NCBI RefSeq assembly: GCF_003112535.1
Contig: NZ_BEWA01000017.1
Coordinates: 186,001 to 250,000 of the forward strand
Direction of reading: 5' to 3'
DNA from: Streptomyces rishiriensis
GTDB lineage: Bacteria > Actinomycetota > Actinomycetes > Streptomycetales > Streptomycetaceae
Length of the DNA stretch: 64,000 nt
Positions 51,876 through 60,238 of this stretch are shown one piece after another (position 1 is the stretch's first letter; the number at the start of each line of letters is the position of its first letter). Under the pieces are notes generated by a model. The model saw nothing but the letters and a program-made list of their open reading frames with translations. It was not told where the DNA came from and made no database searches. A program made the translations under genes and the position numbers.

Positions 51876-52649
51876 ATGAACATGATGACGTTGTGGCACA
51901 TCACCGGCTGGGGGTTCGCCGCGCTCGCCCTCGCGGCCCTGCTGGTCGGCTTCTCCAAGACGGCCGTCAGCGGCGCCAACACGGTCAGCCTCGCGATCTT
52001 CGCGGCGGTGCTGCCCGCCAGGGCCTCCACGGGCGTCCTGCTGCCGCTCCTGATCGCGGGCGACGTCCTGGCCGTCCTCACCTACCGGCGGCACGCCCAC
52101 TGGCCCACGCTGTGGCGGCTGTTCCCGGCGGTCGCGGCCGGCGTGGTCCTCGGCACGGTGTTCCTGGTGTGGGCCGACGACGGCGTCGTGCGCACGTCCA
52201 TCGGCGCGATCCTGCTGCTCATGGCGGGTGTCACGGTGTGGCGGCGCCGCACCGCCGAAGCGACGGACGAACCGGACGCCGTGGCCACCCGGTCGGGCCG
52301 GATCAAGGCCCGCTCCTACGGCGTCCTCGGCGGCTTCACCACGATGGTCGCCAACGCGGGCGGTCCGGTCATGTCGCTGTATCTGCTCTCGGCCGGCTTC
52401 CGCAAACTCGGCTTCCTCGGCACCTCCGCCTTCTTCTTCCTGATCGTCAACGTGGCCAAGGTGCCGTTCAGCGCGGGCCTCGGCCTGATCGACGGCCACT
52501 CGCTGCTCCTGGACCTCGCACTCGTCGCGTTCGTCGTCCCCGGCGCCCTGCTGGGCAAGTGGGCCGTGCACCGCATCAACCAGCGGCTATTCGAGCAGTT
52601 GGTGATCGCGGCGACGGTGGTGGGCGGCCTGCAACTCCTGCTGCGCTGA
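51876..52649 (+). CDS. TSUP-family (TauE/SafE) membrane transporter
   Basis: 257 residues from ATG 51876, about eight hydrophobic spans. The two family repeats are visible: LLVGFSKTAVSGANTVSLAIFA in the first half and GGFTTMVANAGGPVMSLYLLSAGF in the second. Members export sulfite, sulfonates or related anions. TAGCAT 10-15 bases upstream suggests a nearly leaderless transcript. No sulfur genes adjoin it. Confidence 0.9.
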   Translation: MNMMTLWHITGWGFAALALAALLVGFSKTAVSGANTVSLAIFAAVLPARASTGVLLPLLIAGDVLAVLTYRRHAHWPTLWRLFPAVAAGVVLGTVFLVWADDGVVRTSIGAILLLMAGVTVWRRRTAEATDEPDAVATRSGRIKARSYGVLGGFTTMVANAGGPVMSLYLLSAGFRKLGFLGTSAFFFLIVNVAKVPFSAGLGLIDGHSLLLDLALVAFVVPGALLGKWAVHRINQRLFEQLVIAATVVGGLQLLLR

Positions 52650-52746
52650 GGAGCCAAAGACCAGGCGGCTGCTGCTGCGGCGGTATGCGGCGCGAGGTGC
52701 GGCCGCCGGCCCGCCGTTCCCGCACGTGACGCGGCCCGCTCGGGTG

Positions 52747-53520
52747 CTACTCCCGGTCCGGGTGGCGGCGCAGCAGATAGGTGTCCATGATCCAGCCCTT
52801 GCGCTCACGGGCCTCGGCGCGCAGCCGCTCGATACGGGGTCCGGCCTCGGCGATCGGACCCGAGACGAGGATCTCGTCCGGGGTGCCGATGTAGGCGCCC
52901 CAGTAGATGTCGACGTCGTCCTCGGCGTACTGCCGGAAGGTCTGCTGGGCGTCGAGCATCACCACGACGTCGTCGACCCCCTCCGGGAACCCCTCGGCGA
53001 GCCGTCGGCCGGTCGTGATCTGCACCGGCCGCGCGACCCGGTTCAGACCCGTGCGATGCCGGGCGACGAGCGCCGAGACACTGCTGATGCCCGGGACCAC
53101 GTCGTACTCGAAGGCCACCGCGCCCCGGGCCAGCACCTCCTGGAGGATGCCCAGCGTGCTGTCGTACAGCGCGGGGTCGCCCCACACCAGGAACGCGCCG
53201 CGCTGGTCCTCGCCGAGCTCCTCGGCGATCAGGCGTTCGTAGATGTCGGCGCGGGCGCTGCGCCAGTCGCCGACGGCGGGGGAGTAGGCCGCGCCCCCGG
53301 CCCGGCGGTCGCGCTCCGGATCCCGTGCCTCGACCACCCGGTAGCCGCCCTGGGGCAGGTGCGTGTCCAGCATGTCGTGGCGCAGTCGCGTCAGGTCGCT
53401 CTTCACCTCGCCCTTGTCCAGGACGAAGAACACGTCCGTGTCGCGCAGCGCCCGCACCGCCTGCAGGGTCAGCTGGTCGGGGTCGCCCGCGCCGATACCG
53501 ATGACATGAATCCTTCGCAC
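52747..53520 (-). CDS. cobF: Precorrin-6A synthase (deacetylating) CobF
   Basis: 257 residues from ATG 53520. It is a tetrapyrrole methyltransferase with IHVIGIGAGDPDQLTLQAVRAL at the N-terminus, FLVWGDPALYDSTL near residue 110 and VVPGISSVSALVARH near residue 140. The AGGAAYSP and YAEDDVDIYWGAYIGTPDE segments point to CobF, which methylates C1 and removes the acetyl chain in aerobic cobalamin synthesis. Other cob genes are not in the window; scattered cob genes are normal in Streptomyces. Confidence 0.93.
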   Translation of the reverse strand: MRRIHVIGIGAGDPDQLTLQAVRALRDTDVFFVLDKGEVKSDLTRLRHDMLDTHLPQGGYRVVEARDPERDRRAGGAAYSPAVGDWRSARADIYERLIAEELGEDQRGAFLVWGDPALYDSTLGILQEVLARGAVAFEYDVVPGISSVSALVARHRTGLNRVARPVQITTGRRLAEGFPEGVDDVVVMLDAQQTFRQYAEDDVDIYWGAYIGTPDEILVSGPIAEAGPRIERLRAEARERKGWIMDTYLLRRHPDRE

Positions 53521-53562
53521 CCCACGAGTCTGCCGTACCCCGCTCTCGACGGCGGGGCCGGG

Positions 53563-54093
53563 TCAGCGCAGCCGCGGCGCCACGGCCCTCGCGTCCACGG
53601 CCGTGCCGGTGCGCTCCACCGAATCCGCCAGCTCCCGCGCCCAGCGCGCCAGCCCGGCGAGATCCAGCCCGTACGGCCGGTCCTCGCCGTTTGCCGCGGC
53701 CCACTCCCGCACGGCCGCGGCGCCGCGCCGCAGCAGCCGCGCCCCGCCCGCGAGGTTGCCCCGGGCCGCGTGCGTGAGGCCCACCGCGAGCTGGGCGAGC
53801 CCGCGCCACAGGGCGCGCTCGCCGTCGGGGCCCGACTTCCAGGCGTCCTCGAAGACCTCGTGCGCGTGGAACGGCTTCCCGGCGTCCAGCAGGGCCTGCG
53901 CCTCGGCGACCGTGTCCTGCGGGGTGCGCACGACGCCCTCCGGCTGCCGCTCCACCCCGTCCGCGCCGTACGGCAGGGGCCGTCCGAGCCCGTCCCGCGG
54001 CCGGGCGTTGCGCGCCCGCCCCTCGCCGTCGCGGTCCCGCCCGGCGGCGCTCCGGCCGCCGTTCGTGCCTCCTGTGCTGCCCCAACGGTCCAT
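53563..54093 (-). CDS. DUF309 protein
   Basis: 176 residues from ATG 54093. After a charged, Arg/Gly-rich N-terminus (about 60 residues), the helical DUF309 core appears with AQALLDAGKPFHAHEVFEDAWK and ALWRGLAQLAVGLTHAARGN. The H-x3-E/D pattern could hold a metal but the function is unknown. The start is close to a GACAAT sequence and may be leaderless. It sits between cobF and the second tRNA-Pro, reading away from it. Confidence 0.82.
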   Translation of the reverse strand: MDRWGSTGGTNGGRSAAGRDRDGEGRARNARPRDGLGRPLPYGADGVERQPEGVVRTPQDTVAEAQALLDAGKPFHAHEVFEDAWKSGPDGERALWRGLAQLAVGLTHAARGNLAGGARLLRRGAAAVREWAAANGEDRPYGLDLAGLARWARELADSVERTGTAVDARAVAPRLR

Positions 54094-54151
54094 ACGGCGA
54101 TTGTCCCGCGCCCGGGCCGCTTTCGGCGCAGCGCCCGGCGTGGGGTAAAGT

Positions 54152-54180
54152 GCTGTTCGCGCGATCACACGGCGAACAGC
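54152..54180 (+). other. Hairpin in the leader of the second tRNA-Pro
   Basis: GCTGTTCGC (54152-54160) pairs perfectly with GCGAACAGC (54172-54180), just upstream of the tRNA. A TAAAGT -10-like box at 54145 would start transcription at the hairpin, so it would be part of the precursor 5' leader. It could guide processing or be an operator. Confidence 0.5.
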
Positions 54181-54194
54181 CGTGGACAGCGCAC

Positions 54195-54268
<74 letters not shown>

Positions 54269-54283
54269 CTGGAGACAGTCGTA

Positions 54284-54325
54284 GGTCAGGGCCGGTTTCG
54301 GAGGCATCCGAAACCGGCCCTGACC
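54284..54325 (+). terminator. Perfect 18-bp hairpin terminator after the second tRNA
   Basis: GGTCAGGGCCGGTTTCGG (54284-54301) pairs without mismatch with CCGAAACCGGCCCTGACC (54308-54325) across a 6-base loop. Confidence 0.85.
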
Positions 54326-54349
54326 CGTTCTCGGGGACCGGTTCAGTAG

Positions 54350-55110
54350 CTGCGCAGCCGGGGCGTCGGCGGCGAGATCGTCGTCGCGACCAAGCTCGGC
54401 GCCCGGCCGCTCGCGCCCGGCACCGACTACGTCGACAACCCCGAGGGTCTGTCCGCGAAGGTGATCCAGGAGGCCGCCGAACGGAGCCGGGAGCGGCTCG
54501 GCGTGGAGAGGCTGGATCTGCTCTACGCGCACATCGACGACCACACCGTCCCGCAGCGGGAGACCGTCGAGGCCTTCGCCGAGCTGGTCGCCGAGGGCAC
54601 GGTCGGGCTGCTCGGGGTGAGCAACCAGGCCGTCTGGCGGGTGGAGCGGGCCCGCGCCCTGGCCGCCGCGGCCGGCCTGCCCGGGTACGAGGTGCTCCAG
54701 TACCAGCACAGTCATCTGCGTCCGCGCACCGACATCCCCGACGGACTCTTCCCCGACGGCAGCCTCGGCCATGCCGGCCCGGAGCTGCGCGGCTATCTGC
54801 GGGCGGAGCCCGGCCTGACCCTCGTCGCGTACTCGCCGTTGCTCAAAGGCGCGTACGTCCGCACGGACCGGCCGCTGCCGCCGGACTACGACCACCCGGG
54901 CACCCCGGCCCGGCTCGCCGTGCTGCGCGAGGTCGCCCGCGAGGCGGGCGCGAGCGTCAACCAGGTCGTGCTGGCCTGGCAGTTGGGCGGGCAGCTGCCG
55001 ATCGTGCCGCTGGCCGGGGCGTCCTCGGTGGCACAGCTGGAGGAGAACTGGCCGCCGCCGACCTGGAGCTGACCGGGGAACAGCGCGCCCGGCTGGACGC
55101 CGCGCACTGA
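54350..55110 (+). pseudogene. Aldo/keto reductase remnant (N-terminus lost, frameshift near the end)
   Basis: Reading from 54350, LRSRGVGGEIVVATKLGARP continues into RLDLLYAHIDDHTVPQRETV, LLGVSNQAVWRVERARALA, LVAYSPLLKGAYV and VNQVVLAWQLGGQLPIVPLA, clearly the middle and end of an aldo/keto reductase. The first 70 or so residues, with catalytic Asp, Tyr and Lys, are missing, and an in-frame stop at 54347 closes the frame. Near 55048 one base is missing (GAACTGGCC where GAACCTGGCC would keep the frame), so the true C-terminus ADLELTGEQRARLDAAH reads in another frame. Two independent lesions make this a pseudogene. Confidence 0.88.
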
Positions 55111-55157
55111 GTCCGGCGGGGTGACCGGGCGGTAACCGGGGAGGCTAGGCTGGGATC

Positions 55158-55730
55158 ATGCCGTCCCCCCGCCGTACCGCCCGACAGTCCGAGCTGCTGG
55201 AACGACTTGTCGCGCTGCTGACGGCGGAGGGGTTCTCGGACTTCACGCTGGACGACCTCGCGGAGCGGCTGCGCTGCTCGAAGACGACCCTCTACCAGCT
55301 GGCCCGCAGCAAGCAGGGGCTGGTGGTGGAGGCCGTCAAGCACTACTTCCGCGGAGCGACCGAGGCCGTCGAGAAGCGGGTGGGGCAGACCGTCGACCCC
55401 TCCGACCGGGTGCGCGTGTACCTGAGCGCCGTCGCCGAGCAGCTGCGCCCGCTCTCGCGCCGGTTCCTGCAGGACGTCGCGGACTTCCCGCCCGCCCGCG
55501 AGGTGTACGAGGCGAACACGCGGATGGCCGCCGAGCGGGTGCGCCGGCTGATCGCCGAGGGCGTCTCCGACGGCGCCTTCCGCGAGGTGCACACCGCGTT
55601 CGTCGGCGAGGTGGCCGCCGCGACCATGCGCCAGATCCAGCAGGGCGAGCTCAAGGCGCGCACCGGGCTCACCGACGCGGAGGCGTACGAGCAGCTCGCC
55701 TCGCTGATCGTGCACGCCGTCTCGTCCTGA
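55158..55730 (+). CDS. TetR-family regulator next to fatty-acid genes
   Basis: 190 residues from ATG 55158. The N-terminal HTH reads LLERLVALLTAEGFSDFTLDDLAERLRCSKTTLYQLARSKQ, followed by an all-helical ligand domain. It is 203 bases upstream of the acyl-CoA dehydrogenase and in the same direction, with inverted repeats in between, so it probably represses the dehydrogenase-SDR pair and responds to an acyl-CoA. The effector is inferred. Confidence 0.88.
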   Translation: MPSPRRTARQSELLERLVALLTAEGFSDFTLDDLAERLRCSKTTLYQLARSKQGLVVEAVKHYFRGATEAVEKRVGQTVDPSDRVRVYLSAVAEQLRPLSRRFLQDVADFPPAREVYEANTRMAAERVRRLIAEGVSDGAFREVHTAFVGEVAAATMRQIQQGELKARTGLTDAEAYEQLASLIVHAVSS

Positions 55731-55749
55731 CGCCGGGCGGCTCGTCCGC

Positions 55750-55830
55750 CGCGTTTCCCGCGTTTCCCGCGTTTTTCCGTGTTCCCTGAGTTTCCCGCGT
55801 CCCCCGCGCGCCCCCCGCGTTTCCCGCCGC
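55750..55830. repeat. GCGTTTCCC tandem repeat after the TetR gene
   Basis: At least five exact or near-exact copies of (C)GCGTTTCCC are packed in about 80 bases. The stretch is non-coding and T-rich on this strand compared with its surroundings. Confidence 0.75.
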
Positions 55831-55867
55831 GCGGGGTGCCGCGCAGCGCCCTGGTGGCGTACTGTTG

Positions 55868-55897
55868 ATGATACGTTCGTACACACGCCAGTATCAT
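55868..55897. promoter_or_regulatory. Operator cluster upstream of the acyl-CoA dehydrogenase
   Basis: ATGATAC (55868-55874) and GTATCAT (55891-55897) form a perfect inverted repeat over a 16-base spacer. The left arm overlaps TACGTTCGTA (TACG/CGTA arms), a classic TetR-operator core, and three TACTG/CAGTA half-sites flank the area (55860, 55889 and 55904). It lies 37 bases upstream of the dehydrogenase ATG. The adjacent TetR protein is the likely binder. Confidence 0.6.
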
Positions 55898-55933
55898 TCT
55901 CGGTACTGTCAGCACTTCTACGTGGAGGTCACC

Positions 55934-57112
55934 ATGCCTGCCACTCGCGCCCTGCCGACCGAGGAAGCCGTCGAGCTCATCCAGCTCACGCGCACCCTCG
56001 CCGCCAAGGAACTCGCACCCCGGGTCGCCGACGCGGAGGCGGACGGGGCGTTCCCCCGGGACGTCTTCCGCACCCTCGGGCGCAGCGGCCTGCTCGGGCT
56101 GCCCTTCGCCGAGGAGTTCGGCGGCGCGGACCAGCCCTACGAGGTCTACCTCCAGGTGCTGGAGGAGGTGGCCGCCGTCTGGTCGAGCGTCGCCGTGGGC
56201 ATCTCCGTGCACGCCCTGTCCTGCTTCCCGCTGGCCCGCTTCGGCACCGACGAGCAGCGGCGCAACTGGCTGCCGGACATGCTCGGCGGGGAACTTCTCG
56301 GCGCGTACTGTCTGTCCGAGCCGCACGCCGGCTCCGATCCGGCGGCCATGCTCACCCGCGCGGTCCGCGACGGCGACTCCTACGTCCTCAACGGCTCCAA
56401 GGCCTGGACGACCCACGGCGGTTACGCCGACTTCTACACCGTGATGGCCCGCACCTCCGACGACCGCACCCACGGCATCTCCTGCTTCCTGATCCCGGCG
56501 GACGCCCCCGGGCTGAGCGCCGACCCGCCGGAGCGCAAGATGGGCCTGACGGGCTCGGCGACCGCGACCATGCGCCTCGACGACGTCCGGGTGCCCGTGG
56601 AGCGCCGGATCGGGGAGGAGGGGCAGGGCCTGAAGATCGCGCTCGCCTCCCTCGACTGCGGCCGGCTCGGCATCTCGGCCGTCGCCACGGGGCTCGCCCA
56701 GGGCGCGCTGGACCACGCGGTGCGCTACGCCCGCGAGCGGGAGACGTTCGGCAAGCCGATCATCGAGCACCAGGGCCTGGCGTTCGTGCTCGCCGACATG
56801 AGCGCCGCGATCGAGTCGGCGCGGGCCGCCGCGCTGTCCGCCGCCCGCCTGAAGGACATCGGCGTGCCCTTCACACGGGAGGCGTCCATCGCCAAACTCG
56901 TGGCCACGGACAACGCCATGAAGGTGACCACGGACGCCGTGCAGGTCCTCGGGGGGTACGGGTACACCCGTGACTTCCCGGTGGAGCGTTACATGCGCGA
57001 GGCCAAGGTCATGCAGATCTTCGAAGGAACCAACCAGATCCAGCGCATGATCATCTCCCGTGCGCTGGACCGCGACGAGGGCGGTGTGCTCACCGTCCTC
57101 GGCAAGGAGTGA
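55934..57112 (+). CDS. Acyl-CoA dehydrogenase
   Basis: 392 residues from ATG 55934 with GGAGGT upstream. FAD/acyl-binding blocks include AYCLSEPHAGSDPAAM, KAWTTHGGYADFYTVMART, QVLGGYGYTRDFPVERYMRE and the catalytic base Glu364 in MQIFEGTNQIQR, as in short-chain or medium-chain enzymes. It introduces the alpha,beta double bond in fatty acyl-CoA. The next gene begins at its stop codon (TGATGATG), so oxidation of the product by the SDR enzyme is likely coupled. Confidence 0.93.
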   Translation: MPATRALPTEEAVELIQLTRTLAAKELAPRVADAEADGAFPRDVFRTLGRSGLLGLPFAEEFGGADQPYEVYLQVLEEVAAVWSSVAVGISVHALSCFPLARFGTDEQRRNWLPDMLGGELLGAYCLSEPHAGSDPAAMLTRAVRDGDSYVLNGSKAWTTHGGYADFYTVMARTSDDRTHGISCFLIPADAPGLSADPPERKMGLTGSATATMRLDDVRVPVERRIGEEGQGLKIALASLDCGRLGISAVATGLAQGALDHAVRYARERETFGKPIIEHQGLAFVLADMSAAIESARAAALSAARLKDIGVPFTREASIAKLVATDNAMKVTTDAVQVLGGYGYTRDFPVERYMREAKVMQIFEGTNQIQRMIISRALDRDEGGVLTVLGKE

Positions 57113-57114
57113 TG

Positions 57115-57873
57115 ATGCAGCTCGAGAACACCGCCGCCCTCGTCACCGGCGGTGCGTCCGGCCTCGGCGCGGCCACCGCCGAGGCCCTCGCCGGGCGTGG
57201 CGCCCGGGTCTTCGCCCTCGACCTCAAGGACGGCGTCGACAAGGCGCCCGAGGTAGACGGCGTCACCTACGTCCCCGCCGACGTCACCGACCCCGAGCAG
57301 GTGCGCGCCGCCGTCGCGACGGCGGCCGGCTCCGGCGTCCCGCTGCGGACGGTGGTCAACTGCGCGGGCATCGGCCCGTCGGCGCGGATCCTCGGCAAGA
57401 AGGGCGTCCACGACCTGGGCCTGTACGCCAAGGTCATCCAGATCAACCTGATCGGCACCTTCAACGTGCTCGCCCTGGCCTCCGAGGTCATCGCCGGGAC
57501 CGAGGCCGACGCGGACGGCCAGCGGGGCGTCATCGTCAACACCGCGTCCATCGCCGCGTACGACGGTCAGATCGGCCAGGCGGCCTACGCGTCCTCCAAG
57601 GGCGGGGTCGTCGGGCTGACGCTGCCCGCCGCGCGCGACCTCGCGCAGTACGGCATCCGGGTGTGCACCATCGCCCCGGGCATCGTGGAGACGCCGATGC
57701 TGGCCACCGTGTCGGAGGAGTTCCGGGCCGGGCTCGCGGCCGGCGTGCCCTTCCCGCGCCGGCTGGCCCGCCCCGAGGAGTACGCGCAGCTCGTGCTGTC
57801 GATCGTCGACCACGACTACCTCAACGGCGAGACCATCAGGATGGACGGCGCGCTGCGGATGGCCCCCAGGTAG
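57115..57873 (+). CDS. SDR-family dehydrogenase (3-hydroxyacyl-CoA dehydrogenase type II-like)
   Basis: 252 residues. ATG 57115 is spaced correctly from AAGGAG (57104); ATG 57112, which overlaps the upstream stop, is the alternative. Rossmann motif TGGASGLGAATAEAL, NCAGIG, and the active-site Tyr158-x3-Lys162 (YASSKGG). The MQLENTAALVTGGASGLG start and the insert between the NCAG and Ser blocks resemble type II 3-hydroxyacyl-CoA dehydrogenases. Operon partner of the acyl-CoA dehydrogenase. Confidence 0.92.
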   Translation: MQLENTAALVTGGASGLGAATAEALAGRGARVFALDLKDGVDKAPEVDGVTYVPADVTDPEQVRAAVATAAGSGVPLRTVVNCAGIGPSARILGKKGVHDLGLYAKVIQINLIGTFNVLALASEVIAGTEADADGQRGVIVNTASIAAYDGQIGQAAYASSKGGVVGLTLPAARDLAQYGIRVCTIAPGIVETPMLATVSEEFRAGLAAGVPFPRRLARPEEYAQLVLSIVDHDYLNGETIRMDGALRMAPR

Positions 57874-57921
57874 TTCCCCGGGGGCGGCCCGTGCCGGCCC
57901 CTCGGGCCCCGGGCGGGCCGC

Positions 57922-58707
57922 CTAGGGTCTGACCAGCAGCTGGAAGTCGAAGGCGTACCGGGACGCGCGGTAGATGTGCGTCCCGTACTCCACCGGCCGT
58001 CCGGTGTCGTCGTACGCCGTGCGCTGCATGGTCAGCAGGGCCGCCCCCTCCTTCTCCCTGAGCAGGGCGGCCTCCCCGGCGGTGGCCGAGCGGGCCCCCA
58101 CGGTCTGGCGGGCGCTGTGCAGGGTGATGCCCGCCGAGCGCAGCAGCCGGTACAGGCCGGTCGACTCCAGGCGTGCGGTGTCGAGGTCCAGCAGGGCGGG
58201 GGGAAGGTAGTTGCACAGGAACGCCACCGGCTGCCCGTGCGTGGCGCGCAGCCGCTCCAGCAGGGTGACCTCGCTGCCCTCCGGGATGCCCAGCGCGGCC
58301 GCGACGTCCGCGGTCGCCGGCACGCGTTCGTTGCGGACGACGTCCGTGGTGGGCCCCTGCCCGGCCGTCTCCAGATCGTCGTAGAGACTGCTCAGCTCCA
58401 GCGGCCGCTTCACCTGGCTGTGCACCACCTGCGTGCCCACTCCGCGGCGGCGCACCAGCAGGCCCTTGTCGACGAGCGACTGGATCGCCTGGCGGACGGT
58501 CGGACGGGACAGGCCGAGGCGGGTCGACAGATCGATCTCGTTGCCCAGCAGGTTGCCGGGGGTGAGGGCCCCGTGCTCGATCGCCGCCTCCAGCTGCTGC
58601 GCGAGCTGGTAGTAGAGCGGTACCGGGCTGGTGCGGTCCAGCGCGAAGTGCAGCGCGTCGAGCGCCGAGCCGGGCGTCGCACGGGCGCGGTCGCCGGTCT
58701 TCGCCAT
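57922..58707 (-). CDS. GntR-family regulator (HutC subfamily) of the sugar transporter operon
   Basis: 261 residues from ATG 58707 with GGAGGCG upstream. The N-terminal winged helix reads PLYYQLAQQLEAAIEHGALTPGNLLGNEIDLSTRLGLSRPTVRQAIQSLVDKGLL; the C-terminal UTRA-like ligand domain has LLERLRATHGQPVAFLCNYLP and EYGTHIYRASRYAFDFQLLV. It is divergent from the sugar ABC transporter, with two 14-bp inverted repeats over the -35 boxes in between. It very likely represses both directions and is released by a sugar or sugar phosphate. Confidence 0.92.
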   Translation of the reverse strand: MAKTGDRARATPGSALDALHFALDRTSPVPLYYQLAQQLEAAIEHGALTPGNLLGNEIDLSTRLGLSRPTVRQAIQSLVDKGLLVRRRGVGTQVVHSQVKRPLELSSLYDDLETAGQGPTTDVVRNERVPATADVAAALGIPEGSEVTLLERLRATHGQPVAFLCNYLPPALLDLDTARLESTGLYRLLRSAGITLHSARQTVGARSATAGEAALLREKEGAALLTMQRTAYDDTGRPVEYGTHIYRASRYAFDFQLLVRP

Positions 58708-58751
58708 CGGGGCGCCTCCTCGGTTCGGTGGGGTGCGGGCCGGTGGTCGCG

Positions 58752-58907
58752 TCAGGAGGGCGCGGCGCCGATGGCGGCGGCGGACCGGCCGGGGAACTGT
58801 CCGTGCGTGCGCGTTCGCGCGAGGGGTACGTCCCCTCGCAGGGGGTAGAGATCGATCTTGATGCGCCCCCTCGTGATCGAACGCCGTGGCTGGACCGGCT
58901 CGGCCAT
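58752..58907 (-). CDS. Possible 51-residue ORF upstream of the GntR gene
   Basis: An ORF from ATG 58907 with GAGGAG 9 bases upstream, ending 44 bases before the GntR start. It begins MAEPVQPRRSITRGRIKIDL, is basic and has no signal peptide or membrane span. No family is recognised. It lies between the leftward promoter within the inverted repeats and gntR, so it would be the first cistron of that transcript. It may be a real small gene or a chance ORF. Confidence 0.35.
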   Translation of the reverse strand: MAEPVQPRRSITRGRIKIDLYPLRGDVPLARTRTHGQFPGRSAAAIGAAPS

Positions 58908-58975
58908 GCGCCACGCTCCTCACGGTGGTCGGGGGGTCCGGCGTCTCCCAGGTGTAGATCCGCGGAGCCTCCGGT

Positions 58976-59037
58976 GTCAATACTTTGTTCTAACATTCGG
59001 ACCTGATCGTGAAATGATGTCTTAACAAAGTATTGAC
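58976..59037. promoter_or_regulatory. Divergent promoters with paired 14-bp operator arms
   Basis: GTCAATACTTTGTT (58976-58989) and AACAAAGTATTGAC (59024-59037) are perfect reverse complements 34 bases apart. Each arm carries an outward-facing TTGACA -35 (59033-59038 rightward; complement of 58975-58980 leftward). A TTGGAT -10 at 59056 fits the transporter promoter and TACACC (complement of 58951-58956) fits the gntR side. A GntR dimer on each arm would occlude both -35 boxes. Confidence 0.75.
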
Positions 59038-59218
59038 AGGCGGCCCGGCACGGGATTGGATCCCGTCCCAGCAGCGCACGAGCCGGGTCCGGGACATCTG
59101 AACAGTCGCGGACCCGGCCCCGTGGCCCCAATCTGAGGAGAACGGGGCCCCGGATCCTCGCGATCGCCCTCTCCCTTCCCCCGTCGTTCTCCCGGTAGCA
59201 CAGTGAGGTGCAGGAAAG

Positions 59219-60238
59219 ATGGACAGCTCTTCTCCCTCCCGCTCGCGCAGAATCGCCCCGGTCGTGGCCATGGCCGCGGCGGTGGCCCTGACCCTCGCAG
59301 GCTGCTCCAGCAGCTCCGGCGGAAAGAAGTCCGAGGAGAGCGCGGACGGCGCTTCCGCGGGCAAGGCGAGCACCCCGCAGATGACGGTCGCCCTGGTGAC
59401 CCATCAGTCGCCCGGCGACACCTTCTGGGACATCGTCCGCAAGGGGGCCCAGGCCGCCGCGGACAAGGACAACGTCAAGCTGGTGTACTCCGCCGACCCG
59501 AGCGCGGGCGGCCAGGCCAACCTGATCCAGAACGCGATCGACCAGAAGGTCGACGGCATCGCGGTCACCCTCGCCAAGCCCGACGCCCTCAAGGCCGTCA
59601 CCGCCAAGGCGACGGCCGCGAAGATACCCGTGGTGGGCCTCAACTCCGGTGTGAGCGAGTGGAAGAAGCTCGGCCTGCTGGAGTTCTTCGGCCAGGACGA
59701 GACGGTGGCCGGCGAGGCCCTCGGCAACAAGCTGAACTCGCTGGGCTCGAAGAACGTCGTCTGCGTCATCCAGGAGCAGGGCAACATCGGCCTGACCCAG
59801 CGCTGCGACGGCGTGAAGAAGACGTTCTCCGGCTCCGTCGAGAACCTCTACGTCAACGGCACCGACATGCCGTCCGTGAAGTCGACGATCACCGCCAAGC
59901 TCAGCCAGGACAAGGCCATCGACCACGTCGTCACGCTCGGCGCCCCCATCGCGCTGACCGCCGCGCAGTCGGTCACCGACGCCGGCAGCAAGGCCAAGAT
60001 CGCCACCTTCGACCTCAACAAGGACCTGACCGGCGCCATCAGCAAGGGCACCGTCGAGCTGGCGGTCGACCAGCAGCCCTACCTGCAGGGCTACCTGGCG
60101 ATCGACTCGCTGTGGCTCTACAAGAACAACGGCAACTACATGGGCGGCGGGGAACAGCCGGTGCTGACCGGTCCCGCCTTCGTGGACAAGTCCAACGTCG
60201 ACGCGGTGGCCGCGTACGCCGCGAAGGGCACCCGGTGA
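59219..60238 (+). CDS. Sugar ABC transporter, substrate-binding lipoprotein
   Basis: 339 residues from ATG 59219 (AGGAAAG upstream). A lipoprotein signal ends at LTLAGC, the lipobox Cys near residue 25. The mature part has two Rossmann-like lobes of the ribose/galactose-binding (Peripl_BP_4) type: VALVTHQSPGDTFWDIVRKGAQAAA, IPVVGLNSGVSEWKKLG and AVDQQPYLQGYLAIDSLWLY. First gene of the GntR-controlled operon. The sugar is unknown; the family binds ribose, inositol, galactose or erythritol-like compounds. Confidence 0.93.
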   Translation: MDSSSPSRSRRIAPVVAMAAAVALTLAGCSSSSGGKKSEESADGASAGKASTPQMTVALVTHQSPGDTFWDIVRKGAQAAADKDNVKLVYSADPSAGGQANLIQNAIDQKVDGIAVTLAKPDALKAVTAKATAAKIPVVGLNSGVSEWKKLGLLEFFGQDETVAGEALGNKLNSLGSKNVVCVIQEQGNIGLTQRCDGVKKTFSGSVENLYVNGTDMPSVKSTITAKLSQDKAIDHVVTLGAPIALTAAQSVTDAGSKAKIATFDLNKDLTGAISKGTVELAVDQQPYLQGYLAIDSLWLYKNNGNYMGGGEQPVLTGPAFVDKSNVDAVAAYAAKGTR

